In this document: piece after piece, positions 44,949 through 45,038 of the stretch
How positions within the stretch are numbered: the stretch's first letter is position 1
How the letters are laid out: each line of letters opens with the position of its first letter
Origin: Planctomycetota bacterium
Lineage (GTDB): Bacteria > Planctomycetota > Planctomycetia > Planctomycetales > Planctomycetaceae
Direction of reading: 5' to 3'
Length of the DNA stretch: 45,038 nt
Assembly: GCA_018242525.1 (NCBI GenBank)
Contig: JAFEBS010000003.1
Span: 75,793-120,830, forward strand
Position numbers and translations under genes: made by a program
The notes under the pieces: generated by a model
Told to the model about the DNA's origin: nothing
Databases searched by the model: none
Seen by the model: the letters and a program-made list of their open reading frames with translations, nothing else

Positions 44949-45038
44949 GTCTTTTTGCCGCAGAGCACTTCGAGGAGGAAGTTATCGTTCCAACCGCAAC
45001 TTCGCCTCTTCATAGCGATGCTTTGCTTGCCGGGATGC
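44949..45038. other. Right-edge sequence, no gene seen
   Basis: These 90 bases follow the small peptide gene. A GAGGAGG ribosome-binding-like run is present near 44971-44977, but no convincing start follows at proper distance before the window ends. Confidence 0.3.

Overview
The window looks like a chromosomal segment from a planctomycete (Planctomycetota, probably Planctomycetales). The reasons are three DUF1501 proteins, two giant PSCyt1/DUF1549/DUF1553 cytochrome-type proteins, a ThuA-like protein, BatA/VWA membrane proteins, a very large DUF4175-like membrane protein, and a beta-RFAP synthase of the tetrahydromethanopterin pathway. GC content is moderately high by eye. There is no transposase, integrase, CRISPR array, rRNA or convincing intact tRNA. 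The mobile-like content is a set of short inverted-repeat elements in intergenic DNA.

Layout. 1-4.1 kb: threonine dehydrogenase (tdh) diverges from an XRE-cupin regulator with a possible operator between them, then comes the chaperone htpG. 4.1-6.4 kb: a secreted alpha/beta hydrolase, a two-span membrane protein, a 130-bp inverted-repeat element and a UPF0126/glycine-transporter-like protein. 6.4-17.1 kb: a minus-strand run with two PSCyt/DUF1553 + DUF1501 pairs and an NAD-dependent epimerase between them. 17.4-19.5 kb: a zinc MDR dehydrogenase and a ThuA-like protein. 19.8-27.2 kb: two VWA membrane proteins that flank a polysaccharide flippase and a methyltransferase on the other strand. 27.3-30.1 kb: a small secreted basic protein, a perfect-hairpin repeat, a Gfo/Idh/MocA oxidoreductase and beta-RFAP synthase. 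30.2-33.9 kb: an alkyltransferase-like protein without the reactive cysteine, a three-domain diadenylate cyclase with an N-terminal PTS EIIA domain, an RRM protein and tsaB. 34.1-41.0 kb: a third DUF1501 protein, a 66-aa membrane protein, the 1354-aa DUF4175-like protein with a 17-unit pentapeptide repeat, and a translationally coupled prenyltransferase/squalene-cyclase-fold protein. 41.2-45 kb: a protein with three copies of a short linear motif, a DUF2199 protein, larC with a metal-binding tail, a DUF2721 membrane protein and a small Cys-rich peptide.

How the genes work together. The paired PSCyt/DUF1501 genes look like co-expressed exported proteins, as is common in this phylum. The BatA/VWA, DUF4175-like and toroid-fold proteins belong to envelope families that often cluster in planctomycetes. 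The strongest candidate for something new is the diadenylate cyclase at 30890-32251. It joins a PtsN-like EIIA domain with its phosphorylatable histidine intact, a probable pyruvate-kinase-C-like domain and a DAC domain with intact catalytic motifs. This suggests c-di-AMP synthesis controlled by phosphotransfer status. Second-rank leads are the triple-motif protein at 41247-41852, the long inverted-repeat elements, and the cysteine-less MGMT relative.
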